This document shows positions 1 through 6,565 of a DNA stretch of 9,882 nt, one piece after another. Numbering within the stretch: position 1 is the stretch's first letter; every line of letters starts with the position of its first letter. The position numbers and the translations under genes were made by a program. The notes beneath the pieces were generated by a model. That model had not been told where the DNA came from. It did no database searches and saw nothing but the letters and a program-made list of their open reading frames with translations. The DNA comes from Chloroflexota bacterium (GTDB taxonomy: Bacteria; Chloroflexota; Dehalococcoidia; Bin125): contig JAPOXB010000175.1 in assembly GCA_026707335.1 (NCBI GenBank), positions 1 through 9,882 of the forward strand, written 5' to 3'.

Positions 1-2
1 CC

Positions 3-1136
3 GTCCGCATCCGGCCCGTCGGCCAGGGCCGGCAGGCGCGCCCCTTCATCGACGCCCTCTGGCGCGTCTACGCCGATGATCCGGTCTGGACGCCGCCGCT
101 ACGCGTCCAACTCTCGGGACAGCTCGATCCGAAGCACAACCCGTTCCTGCGCTACGGCAAGGCGCAGCTCTTCGTCGTGGAGCGCGACGGCGAGGTCGTG
201 GGGCGCATCTCGGCGCACACCAACCCGGCGCACGATGCCCAGCACGATGAGCGCGCGGGATTCTTCGGCTTCTTCGAGTGCATCGACGACGCGGCCTGCG
301 CCCGCGCCCTGCTCGAATCGGCCGAGGACTGGCTGGCGGGAGAGCGCGTCGATTGGGTGCGGGGGCCGATCTCCTTCACGGTCAACCAGGAGATCGGCAC
401 GCTGGTCGAGGGCTTCGATACGCCGCCGGTGGTCGCGATGCCGCACGGCCGCCCCTACTACGACCGCCTGCTGCACGACAACGGCTACGCCAAGGCGAAG
501 GACCTCCTCGCCTGGCAGTACCCGGTGCGGGATCCCGACCCCCGCATGGAGCAGGTGCACGAACGCGTGCTGCGCGAGATCGACGGCATCGCCGTGCGCG
601 AGTTCACGAAGAAGCATCTGCGCCGCGACGTCGGCATCGGCATCGACATCTTCAACGACGCCTGGCGGGACAACTGGGGCTTCATCCCGGTGCGCGACGA
701 CGAAGTCGACCAGCTCGCCGCCGACCTGGGGCAGTTCGCCGACCCGGGCCTGACGGCGCTCGTCTCCATCCACGACGAACCGGTCGCGATGGTCTTCGCG
801 ATCCCCAACCTCAACGAGGTCGCGCGCGACATCGACGGCCGCCTCTTCCCCTTCGGCTGGATCAAGGTCAAGTGGCGGCTCTGGCGCGGCCCCCGCAGCG
901 GCCGCGTCATGCTGCTGGGCGTCCGTCCCGAGTACCGCGGACGGCGCTACGCCGGCATCCAACTGCTGCTGTTCGCGGAGATCCACCGGCGCGGGCAGCG
1001 CCTCGGCTACGACTGGGCGGAGTTGGGCTGGGTTTTGGAGGACAACGCCCTGCTCAACACCGGCCTGCGGCGGGCCGGGGCGCGGCTCTACAAGCGCTAC
1101 CGGGTCTACCAGAAGGGCGGCTCGCCCGGCGCCTGA
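3..1136 (+). CDS. GNAT-superfamily (YghO-like) N-acetyltransferase, 5' partial
   Basis: The frame is open from base 3 to a TGA at 1134-1136 (377 residues visible) and has no start codon inside the window before conserved-looking sequence begins, so a short N-terminus is missing. The visible protein opens with VRIRPV and then FIDALWRVYADDPVWTPPL, followed by GFFGFFE (about residues 87-93), a pattern I associate with the YghO-like family of ~380-residue putative acetyltransferases. The C-terminal part has a GNAT motif-A-like acetyl-CoA loop, GVRPEYRGRRYAG, and ends with an aromatic/basic stretch (LYKRYRVYQK). The substrate is unknown. No signal peptide or membrane segment is seen, so it is probably cytosolic. 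An internal GTG at 177 would cut off conserved sequence and is not the start. It converges on the doxX-like gene, with a shared hairpin over both stop codons. The family call is fairly secure; the catalytic role is inferred. Confidence 0.82.
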   Translation, partial: VRIRPVGQGRQARPFIDALWRVYADDPVWTPPLRVQLSGQLDPKHNPFLRYGKAQLFVVERDGEVVGRISAHTNPAHDAQHDERAGFFGFFECIDDAACARALLESAEDWLAGERVDWVRGPISFTVNQEIGTLVEGFDTPPVVAMPHGRPYYDRLLHDNGYAKAKDLLAWQYPVRDPDPRMEQVHERVLREIDGIAVREFTKKHLRRDVGIGIDIFNDAWRDNWGFIPVRDDEVDQLAADLGQFADPGLTALVSIHDEPVAMVFAIPNLNEVARDIDGRLFPFGWIKVKWRLWRGPRSGRVMLLGVRPEYRGRRYAGIQLLLFAEIHRRGQRLGYDWAELGWVLEDNALLNTGLRRAGARLYKRYRVYQKGGSPGA

Positions 1137-1152
1137 CCCGCCGGGGGGTCAG
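1133..1152. terminator. Inverted repeat covering both stop codons of a convergent gene pair
   Basis: CTGACCC (1133-1139) and GGGTCAG (1146-1152) are perfectly complementary, giving a 7-bp stem and a 6-nt loop (GCCGGG). The TGA stop of the acetyltransferase (1134-1136) and the TGA stop of the doxX-like gene (1149-1151 on the minus strand) occupy symmetric places in the two arms. It can form the same hairpin in either transcript and so could end transcription from both sides. There is no T-tract on either side, so a classic intrinsic terminator is not shown. Confidence 0.4.
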
Positions 1153-1574
1153 TTCATCACGCTGTCGAGCGAGACCGGCCCCGCGCCCAGGAAGATCAGC
1201 GCCACGCAGGCGAGCAGCATCAGCACGTCCAACTCGTAGCCCTGCACTTCGCCGCCCTGGAATGGCGCGCCCAGCTTCGTTTTCTGCACCCACGTCGCGA
1301 CGAGCATGTTGCCCGCCAGGGGGATCGCGACCCAGGCCGTGCCCAGCCCCAGCAGCAGCAACACGCCGCCCACCAACTCCAGCGAGGCGACGCCCATCGC
1401 GAGCAGGTGCGGCTGGGGGAAGCCCAGGCTCTGGAACCAGTCGCCGGTGCCGCGGATGCCGCGCCGCCACTTGCCCAGCCCGGCATCGACGAAGATCACG
1501 CCCAGCGCGATGCGCAGGGGCACCGCCGCCCATTCCAGGTTCTGCAGGCCCCAGGGCTCGGTCAGCCAGTCCAT
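1149..1574 (-). CDS. DoxX family membrane protein
   Basis: This is a 141-residue integral membrane protein. Four hydrophobic segments are visible at about residues 16-33, 57-78, 80-95 and 115-134, the layout and length usual for DoxX. The first segment carries the family-type pattern RIALGVIFVDAGLGKW (G..F...G..K). DoxX proteins are small inner-membrane proteins linked in some bacteria to thiol redox stress or quinone-coupled oxidation; no precise reaction can be assigned here. The chosen ATG (1572-1574) is preceded by GGAGAGGG about 8 nt upstream. A longer open frame reaching 1709 adds an Arg-rich segment with no membrane or family character and is not used. It is a single gene, convergent with the acetyltransferase and divergent from the gene at 1727. 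Confidence 0.85.
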   Translation of the reverse strand: MDWLTEPWGLQNLEWAAVPLRIALGVIFVDAGLGKWRRGIRGTGDWFQSLGFPQPHLLAMGVASLELVGGVLLLLGLGTAWVAIPLAGNMLVATWVQKTKLGAPFQGGEVQGYELDVLMLLACVALIFLGAGPVSLDSVMN

Positions 1575-1591
1575 CGCCGGCGCCCTCTCCG

Positions 1592-1605
1592 GCCCCCGCG
1601 GGGGC
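1592..1605. promoter_or_regulatory. 14-bp perfect GC palindrome upstream of the doxX-like gene
   Basis: GCCCCCGCGGGGGC is a perfect palindrome lying 18-31 bp before the doxX-like start codon in the divergent region. Its position would suit an operator. In sequence this GC-rich such a palindrome can also arise by chance, so this is a weak call. Confidence 0.15.
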
Positions 1606-1658
1606 GATGTCCCGGACGCTAGCGGCTGCCACCGCCGCCGTCGACCGGCGCCGCTCGA

Positions 1659-1688
1659 TTGACGCGCCCGGCGCCCCGTCCATACGAT
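1659..1688 (+). promoter_or_regulatory. Sigma-70-like promoter for the gene at 1727
   Basis: TTGACG at 1659-1664 matches the -35 consensus at five of six positions. TACGAT at 1683-1688 matches the -10 consensus at four of six. The spacer is 18 bp. It would start transcription about 30 bp before the ATG at 1727, leaving room for the GGAAAGA ribosome-binding site. These are among the few AT-containing stretches in the region. Confidence 0.45.
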
Positions 1689-1726
1689 CGGCCCCGCCCC
1701 CCTGCGCAACCCTGGAAAGACCCGCC

Positions 1727-2422
1727 ATGAACAAGCTCGCCGAGCGTCTCCGCGCCGCCCGCCGCCGCGACCGGCGGCTGGGCTTCGGGCCCGCCGACGC
1801 CCCCCAAGCCGCCTCGCGCGGGCTGCTGATCGCGGCGCGCGGCACCGACCCCGCCGGGGCGGACCTCGCCCTCCTCCCGGACGCCGCGGCGGTCGGCGAC
1901 AGCGCCGCGCTGGCCGGCGTCGAATTGAACCCGCTCACGAGCGAGGGCGCCGCGACGGCCGAGGAGGCGGGGGCGGCCTTCGTCGTCTACGACCCCGACC
2001 AGGCCGAGGCAGAGGCGCTGCTGCGCGTCAGGCTCGACTACGTGCTGCGCCTGCCCGCGCGGGACATCGAGGACGGAGAGTTGCGCGCCGTCGCCAGCCT
2101 GCGCCCCACGCTCGTGATCGGGCCCGCCGTCAGCGACCCGATGCCGGTCGCCGCGTTGATCGCGCTGCGGCGCGTCGGGCTGGGCGTCGGCGCGCCCCTG
2201 GCCGTCTCCATCCCGGCGACGGCCGGCGCCGGTCTGCTCGAGGTGCTGCGCGACTCCGGCGTCGTCGTGCTGGTGCTGGAGTCGCCCTCGGCCGAGGAGG
2301 TGGCGGCGCTGCGGGCCCGCATCGCGGAGTTGCCGGTCCGCTCCCGCCGCCGCGAGGACGACTCCCCGGTCGTGACGGGCGTCCGGCCCGAGGCGATCGA
2401 GGACGACTTCGACGACGACTAA
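1727..2422 (+). CDS. Uncharacterised acidic 231-residue protein
   Basis: I do not recognise a characterised family. The ATG at 1727 follows GGAAAGA with 6 nt spacing and a convincing promoter. The protein opens with a basic helix (MNKLAERLRAARRRDRRLGF), then shows a regular alternation of hydrophobic strand-like and helix-like stretches: GLLIAARG, AAFVVYD, LDYVLRLP, TLVIGP, GAPLAVSIPA, GVVVLVLE. These read like consecutive beta/alpha units of a Rossmann or TIM-barrel-type fold. The C-terminus is acidic and probably disordered, ending IEDDFDDD. There is no signal peptide, membrane segment or clear catalytic motif. Codon use is as GC-rich at third positions as in the neighbours, so it is a genuine native gene. 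It sits alone between two genes on the opposite strand. A role as a metabolic or regulatory barrel protein is only a fold-level guess. Confidence 0.7.
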   Translation: MNKLAERLRAARRRDRRLGFGPADAPQAASRGLLIAARGTDPAGADLALLPDAAAVGDSAALAGVELNPLTSEGAATAEEAGAAFVVYDPDQAEAEALLRVRLDYVLRLPARDIEDGELRAVASLRPTLVIGPAVSDPMPVAALIALRRVGLGVGAPLAVSIPATAGAGLLEVLRDSGVVVLVLESPSAEEVAALRARIAELPVRSRRREDDSPVVTGVRPEAIEDDFDDD

Positions 2423-2435
2423 GCGCGCTACGCGC
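2423..2435. terminator. Small hairpin between convergent genes
   Basis: GCGCG-CTA-CGCGC is a perfect 5-bp stem that fills the 5-bp gap between the TAA at 2420-2422 and the TAG stop of alr (loop, minus strand). It could act as a two-way transcription end point. The stem is short, all G/C, and has no T-tract, so chance is a real alternative. Confidence 0.2.
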
Positions 2436-3558
2436 CGCCCGGCTCGGCCGCCGCATCGATGTAGCGACGCTCCGGCCGCGGGCCCAGCCCCGTCAGCACC
2501 TCGTAGGGGATGGTGCCGCAGCGCTCGGCAAAGGCGTGCAGGCTGATCTCCGCCTCCCCGTCGCGGCCGATCAGCGTGGCGACGTCGCCCACCGCAGCCG
2601 CGGGGACGTCGCTCAGGTCGACCAGCGTCATGTCCATGCAGACGGCCCCCACGACCGGGACGCGCCGCCCCCGCACGAGCATCGCGCCGCGGTTCGACAG
2701 CGCGTGCCGGAAGCCGTCGGCGTAGCCCACCGCGACCACGCCCACACGCGCCGGCCGCGACGCCGTCCACGTCCCCCCGTAGGAGACCGACTCGCCGGGG
2801 GCGAGATCGTGCGTTTGCACCAGCGTCGCGCGCCACGTTGCGACCGGCCGCAGCAGGGCGGCGGCCGGCTCGGCGGCGGCGCCGGGACCGAATCCATGCA
2901 GGCCCGCGCCCACCCGGACCAGGTCGAGCGCCATGTGCGGGAAGCGCAGCAGCGTCGCGCTGTTGGCCGCGTGGCGCAGCGGCGCGCCGGCCCGCTCGGC
3001 CAGCGGCAGGAACCGCGCGAAGCGGCCCTCCGTGTCGCGCCGGCCGTCCTCGCCCGGGCCGTCCGCGTTCGGGAAGTGCGTGTAGAAGCCCTCCAGGCGC
3101 AGGGCGGGCTCCGATCTCGCGGCGGCGACCAGCGCCTCGGCGGTCGCGGCGGGCGGACCGAGCCGATGCATCCCCGTGTCGACCTTGACGTGGACCGGGA
3201 TCGGCGGTCCCCCGGCCGCCGCCCGCGCCAGCGGCTCAACCAACTCCGGCCGCGTCAGCGTGCAGGCGACGCCCAGCCCGGCCACGCGCGGCGCGTCGTC
3301 GGGGCGCAGCGGCCCCAGCACCAGGATCGGGGCGTCGATGCCGGCCTCGCGCAGGGCCTGCGCCTCGTCAAGCGCGAAGACGCACAGCCGCCCCGCGCCG
3401 GCGTCGAGCGCCGCCCGGCCGATCTCGGCCGCGCCCAGCCCGTACCCGTCCGCCTTGACGACGGCCGCGAACTCGGCCGCTCCGGCCAGCCCGCGCAGCG
3501 CGCGCACGTTGGCCCGCACCGCCCCCAGGTCGACGTCGATCCAGTTCAGCGCGCTCAC
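2428..3558 (-). CDS. alr: Alanine racemase
   Basis: This PLP-dependent enzyme interconverts L- and D-alanine to supply D-Ala for peptidoglycan. The 376-residue length is normal for Alr. In order, the sequence shows: the PLP-lysine motif AAVVKADGYG (Lys35, Schiff base); HVKVDTGMHRLG (123-134); the RVGAGLHG segment (215-222); VSYGGTW; the VGYADGF motif whose Tyr279 is the second catalytic base in the family; VCMDM (306-310); and the C-terminal RCGTIPYEVLTGL. The GTG start at 3556-3558 is chosen because GGAG lies 8 nt upstream and the protein then begins SALNWIDVDLGAVRANVRAL, the usual Alr opening. The frame is open upstream to 3783, but that part is Pro-rich and unlike Alr. It is divergent from slt, another peptidoglycan gene, and no ddl or murF neighbour is visible. 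Confidence 0.96.
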   Translation of the reverse strand: MSALNWIDVDLGAVRANVRALRGLAGAAEFAAVVKADGYGLGAAEIGRAALDAGAGRLCVFALDEAQALREAGIDAPILVLGPLRPDDAPRVAGLGVACTLTRPELVEPLARAAAGGPPIPVHVKVDTGMHRLGPPAATAEALVAAARSEPALRLEGFYTHFPNADGPGEDGRRDTEGRFARFLPLAERAGAPLRHAANSATLLRFPHMALDLVRVGAGLHGFGPGAAAEPAAALLRPVATWRATLVQTHDLAPGESVSYGGTWTASRPARVGVVAVGYADGFRHALSNRGAMLVRGRRVPVVGAVCMDMTLVDLSDVPAAAVGDVATLIGRDGEAEISLHAFAERCGTIPYEVLTGLGPRPERRYIDAAAEPGGA

Positions 3559-3629
3559 GGGCGTCGCTCCGGGCGGGCCGGGGCCGGGCGGAGGCGGCCG
3601 GGGGCGCGTGGACACCCTCGGGGCTCGCC

Positions 3630-3761
3630 GGTACGGTGCGAAAGGCGGTGTTGGGGGCGGCGGCGGCGAGCATCCCGTGTACAGAACGGGATGGACCAAG
3701 CATGCGACAAGAGGCGGCTCGGCTTTCTGAAACCCCGCCGAGGGAACGTCCGCACCGTACC
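3630..3761. promoter_or_regulatory. Nested inverted repeats in the alr-slt divergent region (possible structured leader or looped operator)
   Basis: An outer perfect 11-bp pair, GGTACGGTGCG (3630-3640) and CGCACCGTACC (3751-3761), encloses two inner hairpins. The first is CATCCCGT (3671-3678) with ACGGGATG (3686-3693), a perfect 8-bp stem and 7-nt loop. The second is CTCGGC (3718-3723) with GCCGAG (3737-3742), a 6-bp stem. Together they could fold as a three-way branched RNA in either orientation. The 8-bp hairpin lies just before the ATG assigned to slt. I cannot match it to a known riboswitch class. Stems of this length can occur by chance in GC-rich DNA, but their nesting in the one divergent region is suggestive. 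Confidence 0.33.
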
Positions 3762-6203
3762 ACCCGGCGAAAAATCCGGTCAAAGCGGGTCGGGGCCAGG
3801 GGGGCGCACGTCCGGTTGCTCGCCGCCTGCGCCCTGTTGCTCGCGGCCTGCAGCGGCGACGCGCCGCCCCCGCCGGACCCCGCGCCGACCGAGTCCCAGC
3901 CCGCCGCGACGCCCGACACTCGGCCCGACACCCCGTCCGGCGCCTCCGCGGGCGCCGCGACGCAGGAGGGCGGCTCGACTTCCCCGCCGGCGGCCCCGCG
4001 CACGGAAGCGGCGCCGGCCCCGCCGGCTCCGCCCGTCAACGTGGAGGTGCTGCTCGATCGAGCCGCGCAGCTCGAGCACGACGGCTATTGGGAGGCCGCC
4101 GCCGAGGCCCGCGCGCTGGCCCTCCGCGACGCCTCGGCCACGACGCTCTCGCCCACCGAACTCGGCGACGCCTTCCTGGCCCAGATCCGGCTGCTGCTGC
4201 GCCTGGAGCAGCCCGGCCGGGCCACCGACACGCTGGCCGCGCTCGACGCCGCTCCGGCGTCGGTCCCCGACACGCAGCGCTGGCTGATCCGCGCCCACGT
4301 CCTCGCGGCGGGCGGGGCGGCGGAGTCGGCCCTCGCGGCCTACAGCGGCTACCTCAGCGCCGGTGGCGCCGCCCGGGATCAGGCGCTGCTGGCGCGGGCG
4401 CGGCTTCTGACCGCGTTAGGCGATATAGACTTCGCAATCCGCGACTACCAATCGATCCGGGACGACCCCGCGGCGCCCGCCCTCGACCTTGAGAGCGCGC
4501 TGCTGGAGGGCGGGCTGCTGCTGGAGAACGCGGGCCGCTACGCGGAGGCGGACGAGTGGTACGGCGCCCTCGCCGACGTCTCGCCCTGGCCCTCCGACGA
4601 CGCCTTCGCCCTGCACCGCAGCGGAGTCGTGCGCCTGGAGCAGGGCGACCCGGCCGGCGCGCACGAGGCCTGGACGCAACTCCTGACCGACCATCCCGCG
4701 CACTGGCGCGCCGCTGAGGCGTACGACGGCCTGCTGGCCACCGGCTTCGCCGTCGACCCGCTGGTGGCGGGACTCCACCTCTACCGCCAGTCCCGCTACG
4801 CCGACGCCGCCGCGGTGTACGAGGCCCTGCTCGACGGCCACCCCACGACCGAGGAGACGGGCATCGCGACGTACTACCTGGCCGCGATCGCGGAGGACCT
4901 AGGCAATGGCGCCGACGCGATCGAGGGCTACCTGGCCTCGGTCGCGGCCGACCCGGCCGGCCCGCAGGCCGACAACGCGCTGTGGTGGGCGGGCCGGCTG
5001 CTGGAGGAGCAGGAGTCGAACACGCTGGCCCGGATCGTCTTCGCGCGGCTCGCGGCGGAGTACCCCGACAGCGAGTTCGCCGCCGACGCCGCCTTCCGCG
5101 TACCGCTCGCGCACTACCGGGCGGGCCGGCTGGACCGCGCCGCCGACGACTTCCGCGCCCTCACCGAGAGCGCGGATCCCGATCTGGCCGGCCGCGCCTG
5201 GCTCTGGCTGGGCAAGAGCCTCGACGCTCTGGGGGACGCGGCCGGCGCTGCGGCGGCCCTTGCGGCGGCCCAAGCGGCCGGCCAAGGCGGCGCGCCGTAC
5301 GGCTACACCGCCCTGCGCGCGCAGGCGGTCGCGGCGGGAGCGCTGGAAGCGCCCCGGCTGGCGCCGGGCTCGATCACGCCGCGGGATCCCGCCGGCCCGG
5401 CCCCGCTCGACGCCTGGCTCGACGCGCTGCCCGGCGCGGACGCGGCCTCCGCCGCCGCCATCGAGGAGTCGGCCGACTGGCGCGCGGCCGTCGATCTGTG
5501 GGCCGCCGGGCTCACCCATCAGGCGGAGTCGCGCTTCCACCTGGCCCTCAACCGGACGGCGAACCCCTGGGGCATCCTCCACGCCGCCCGGCGGTTCGAC
5601 GCGATGGGCGTCGTGCATCTGCGTCTGGCGGCCGCCGTCAACCTGCTCGAGCGCGTCCCCGCCGCCGACCGCCCCCGCGCCCCGCTCGAGATCCTGCGCT
5701 GGGCCTACCCGCGCGGCTGGCCGGAGCTGGCCGCGGCGGCGGCGCGCAACTTCGGCGTCGATGAGCTCCTGCTCTACGCGATGATCCGGCAGGAGAGCCT
5801 CTTCACTCCGCAGGCCGGCTCCATCGCGGGCGCGCTGGGCCTGACCCAGGTCATCCCCGCGACCGGGGGCGACATCGCCCACTGGCTGGACGACAGCGGC
5901 TTCCACACCGCGCTGCTATTCCGCCCGGAGCGCTCGATCCGGTACGGATCCGCATATCTCGGTGCGCAACTCGCGAACTTCGACGGGTCGGCGTCGATCG
6001 CGCTGGCGGCCTACAACGGGGGGCCGGGCAATGCGGCGCGATGGTCGCAGGGAGCGGCGGCGCTCGATCCCGACCGGTTCTACGAGGGCGTCGATTTCGG
6101 CGAGACCCGCGCCTACCTGCGGCGCGTGCTCGAGAACTACGCCTGGTACCAGTACATCTACCGCGGCGCGACGGCCCCCACGCTGCTGCGCCCCGCGCCG
6201 TGA
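3702..6203 (+). CDS. Soluble lytic murein transglycosylase (Slt-type, GH23), lipoprotein with helical-repeat region
   Basis: This 833-residue exported enzyme is predicted to cleave MurNAc-GlcNAc bonds in peptidoglycan, forming 1,6-anhydro ends. The lipobox LLLAAC (Cys50) predicts a lipid-anchored extracytoplasmic protein. A Pro/Ala/Thr-rich linker follows, then ~550 residues of Ala-rich TPR-like helical repeats (for example WEAAAEARALALRDA). The C-terminal SLT domain (about 685-833) has the catalytic Glu698 in MIRQES, then LTQVIPATG, AAYNGGPGN (769-777) and YEGVDFGETRAYLRRVL (from 794). The start is uncertain. ATG 3702 is the first reasonable in-frame codon before the lipobox, but its SD is poor and codons 1-31 have about 40% A/T at third positions, far more than the rest of the gene. 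An in-frame GTG at 3636 also exists. The 5' part may therefore be untranslated leader. It is followed by the rpmH operon. Confidence 0.9.
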   Translation: MRQEAARLSETPPRERPHRTTRRKIRSKRVGARGAHVRLLAACALLLAACSGDAPPPPDPAPTESQPAATPDTRPDTPSGASAGAATQEGGSTSPPAAPRTEAAPAPPAPPVNVEVLLDRAAQLEHDGYWEAAAEARALALRDASATTLSPTELGDAFLAQIRLLLRLEQPGRATDTLAALDAAPASVPDTQRWLIRAHVLAAGGAAESALAAYSGYLSAGGAARDQALLARARLLTALGDIDFAIRDYQSIRDDPAAPALDLESALLEGGLLLENAGRYAEADEWYGALADVSPWPSDDAFALHRSGVVRLEQGDPAGAHEAWTQLLTDHPAHWRAAEAYDGLLATGFAVDPLVAGLHLYRQSRYADAAAVYEALLDGHPTTEETGIATYYLAAIAEDLGNGADAIEGYLASVAADPAGPQADNALWWAGRLLEEQESNTLARIVFARLAAEYPDSEFAADAAFRVPLAHYRAGRLDRAADDFRALTESADPDLAGRAWLWLGKSLDALGDAAGAAAALAAAQAAGQGGAPYGYTALRAQAVAAGALEAPRLAPGSITPRDPAGPAPLDAWLDALPGADAASAAAIEESADWRAAVDLWAAGLTHQAESRFHLALNRTANPWGILHAARRFDAMGVVHLRLAAAVNLLERVPAADRPRAPLEILRWAYPRGWPELAAAAARNFGVDELLLYAMIRQESLFTPQAGSIAGALGLTQVIPATGGDIAHWLDDSGFHTALLFRPERSIRYGSAYLGAQLANFDGSASIALAAYNGGPGNAARWSQGAAALDPDRFYEGVDFGETRAYLRRVLENYAWYQYIYRGATAPTLLRPAP

Positions 6204-6207
6204 GCCG

Positions 6208-6225
6208 TGGCGGCGGTTGCCGCCA
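6208..6225 (+). terminator. Hairpin just after slt
   Basis: TGGCGGC (6208-6214) and GCCGCCA (6219-6225) form a perfect 7-bp stem with the tetraloop GGTT, 4 bp after the slt stop codon. The position fits a transcription end for slt. There is no following T-tract, and the 3' arm overlaps the -35 element of the next promoter, so the same DNA may serve both roles. Confidence 0.35.
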
Positions 6226-6244
6226 GCGGACCGCGGGATATACT
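6217..6244 (+). promoter_or_regulatory. Sigma-70-like promoter of the rpmH operon
   Basis: TTGCCG at 6217-6222 (four of six -35 bases) and TATACT at 6239-6244 (five of six -10 bases) are separated by 16 bp. The TATACT is the most AT-rich spot in the intergenic region. The predicted start, around A6251, gives a leader of about 75 nt before rpmH. Confidence 0.5.
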
Positions 6245-6255
6245 GATTCCACGTC

Positions 6256-6277
6256 GCGGCGGCGCGATCGCCGTCGC
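6256..6277 (+). other. Stem-loop near the predicted 5' end of the rpmH transcript
   Basis: GCGGCGGCG (6256-6264) pairs with CGCCGTCGC (6269-6277) as a 9-bp stem with one G-U pair and a CGAT tetraloop. It starts about 5 nt after the predicted transcription start. It could protect the 5' end of the mRNA or take part in control of the ribosomal-protein operon; neither is shown. Confidence 0.3.
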
Positions 6278-6325
6278 ATTCCCGGGCGCAGCGCGGTTCG
6301 CCTCGCGCCCGACGCTGGTACGTCG

Positions 6326-6466
6326 ATGCCCAAGCGCACCTGGCAACCCAAGCGAATCCCGCGGAAGCGCGAGCACGGCTTCCGCAAGCGAATGGCGTCC
6401 CGTGGCGGGCGGGCGGTGCTCCGGCGCCGCCGCCAGCGCGGCCGCCATCGACTGACTGTGGTGTAG
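6326..6466 (+). CDS. rpmH: 50S ribosomal protein L34
   Basis: This 46-residue, strongly basic protein is a component of the large ribosomal subunit. The N-terminus MPKRTWQPKRIPRKREHGFR contains the L34 signature (KRT.QP then HGFR.RM), and the C-terminal RGGRAVLRRRRQRGRHRL matches the usual GR.VL..RR..GR..L pattern. Compared with the common form, it has the extra Pro2, IPRKREHGFRKRM in place of the usual ...THGFRARM, and a TVV tail. No clear Shine-Dalgarno sequence precedes the ATG (upstream bases GCTGGTACGTCG), so initiation may depend on leader structure. It is the first gene of the rpmH-rnpA-yidD cluster and has its own promoter. Confidence 0.95.
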   Translation: MPKRTWQPKRIPRKREHGFRKRMASRGGRAVLRRRRQRGRHRLTVV

Positions 6467-6487
6467 TCGGCCGTTTCGTCGGCCGTT
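6467..6487 (+). repeat. Short 12-nt-period direct repeat between rpmH and rnpA
   Basis: TCGGCCGTT occurs at 6467-6475 and again at 6479-6487, directly after the rpmH stop codon. Its role is unknown and it may be coincidence. The rest of the 99-bp rpmH-rnpA gap shows only the rnpA ribosome-binding site near its end. Confidence 0.2.
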
Positions 6488-6565
6488 CAGCCGGTTGCCC
6501 GGGCAGTGTCGGGCGGAACTCCGTCCCTGCTTGCGCCACTGACGGCCGCCCGGCGGGAGCTGCCG

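Noticed and set aside
1575..1709. Upstream extension of the doxX-like gene
   Set aside because: Adds an Arg/Gly-rich segment unlike DoxX N-termini, and the downstream ATG has a good ribosome-binding site.
3740..3770. Minus-strand GGTGGTACGGTGCGG resembling the conserved T-box sequence, upstream of alr
   Set aside because: The invariant UGGNACCGCG core is not matched after TGGTAC, no specifier stem or antiterminator is evident, and alr is not a typical T-box target.
3559..3783. Upstream extension of alr
   Set aside because: Pro-rich, not Alr-like; GTG 3558 with GGAG gives the normal length and N-terminus.
2536..4287. Long open frame on the plus strand opposite alr
   Set aside because: It is antisense to a clear alanine racemase; composition is Arg/Pro/Gly-rich with no domain. 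Long mirrored frames are expected in DNA this GC-rich.
6204..6325. Possible oriC next to rpmH
   Set aside because: No TTATCCACA-like DnaA boxes or AT-rich unwinding element are visible; the region holds a hairpin, promoter and leader instead.
6506..6565. Earlier GTG start for rnpA
   Set aside because: The added 20 residues match nothing in RnpA, and ATG 6566 has a GGGAG site at proper spacing.
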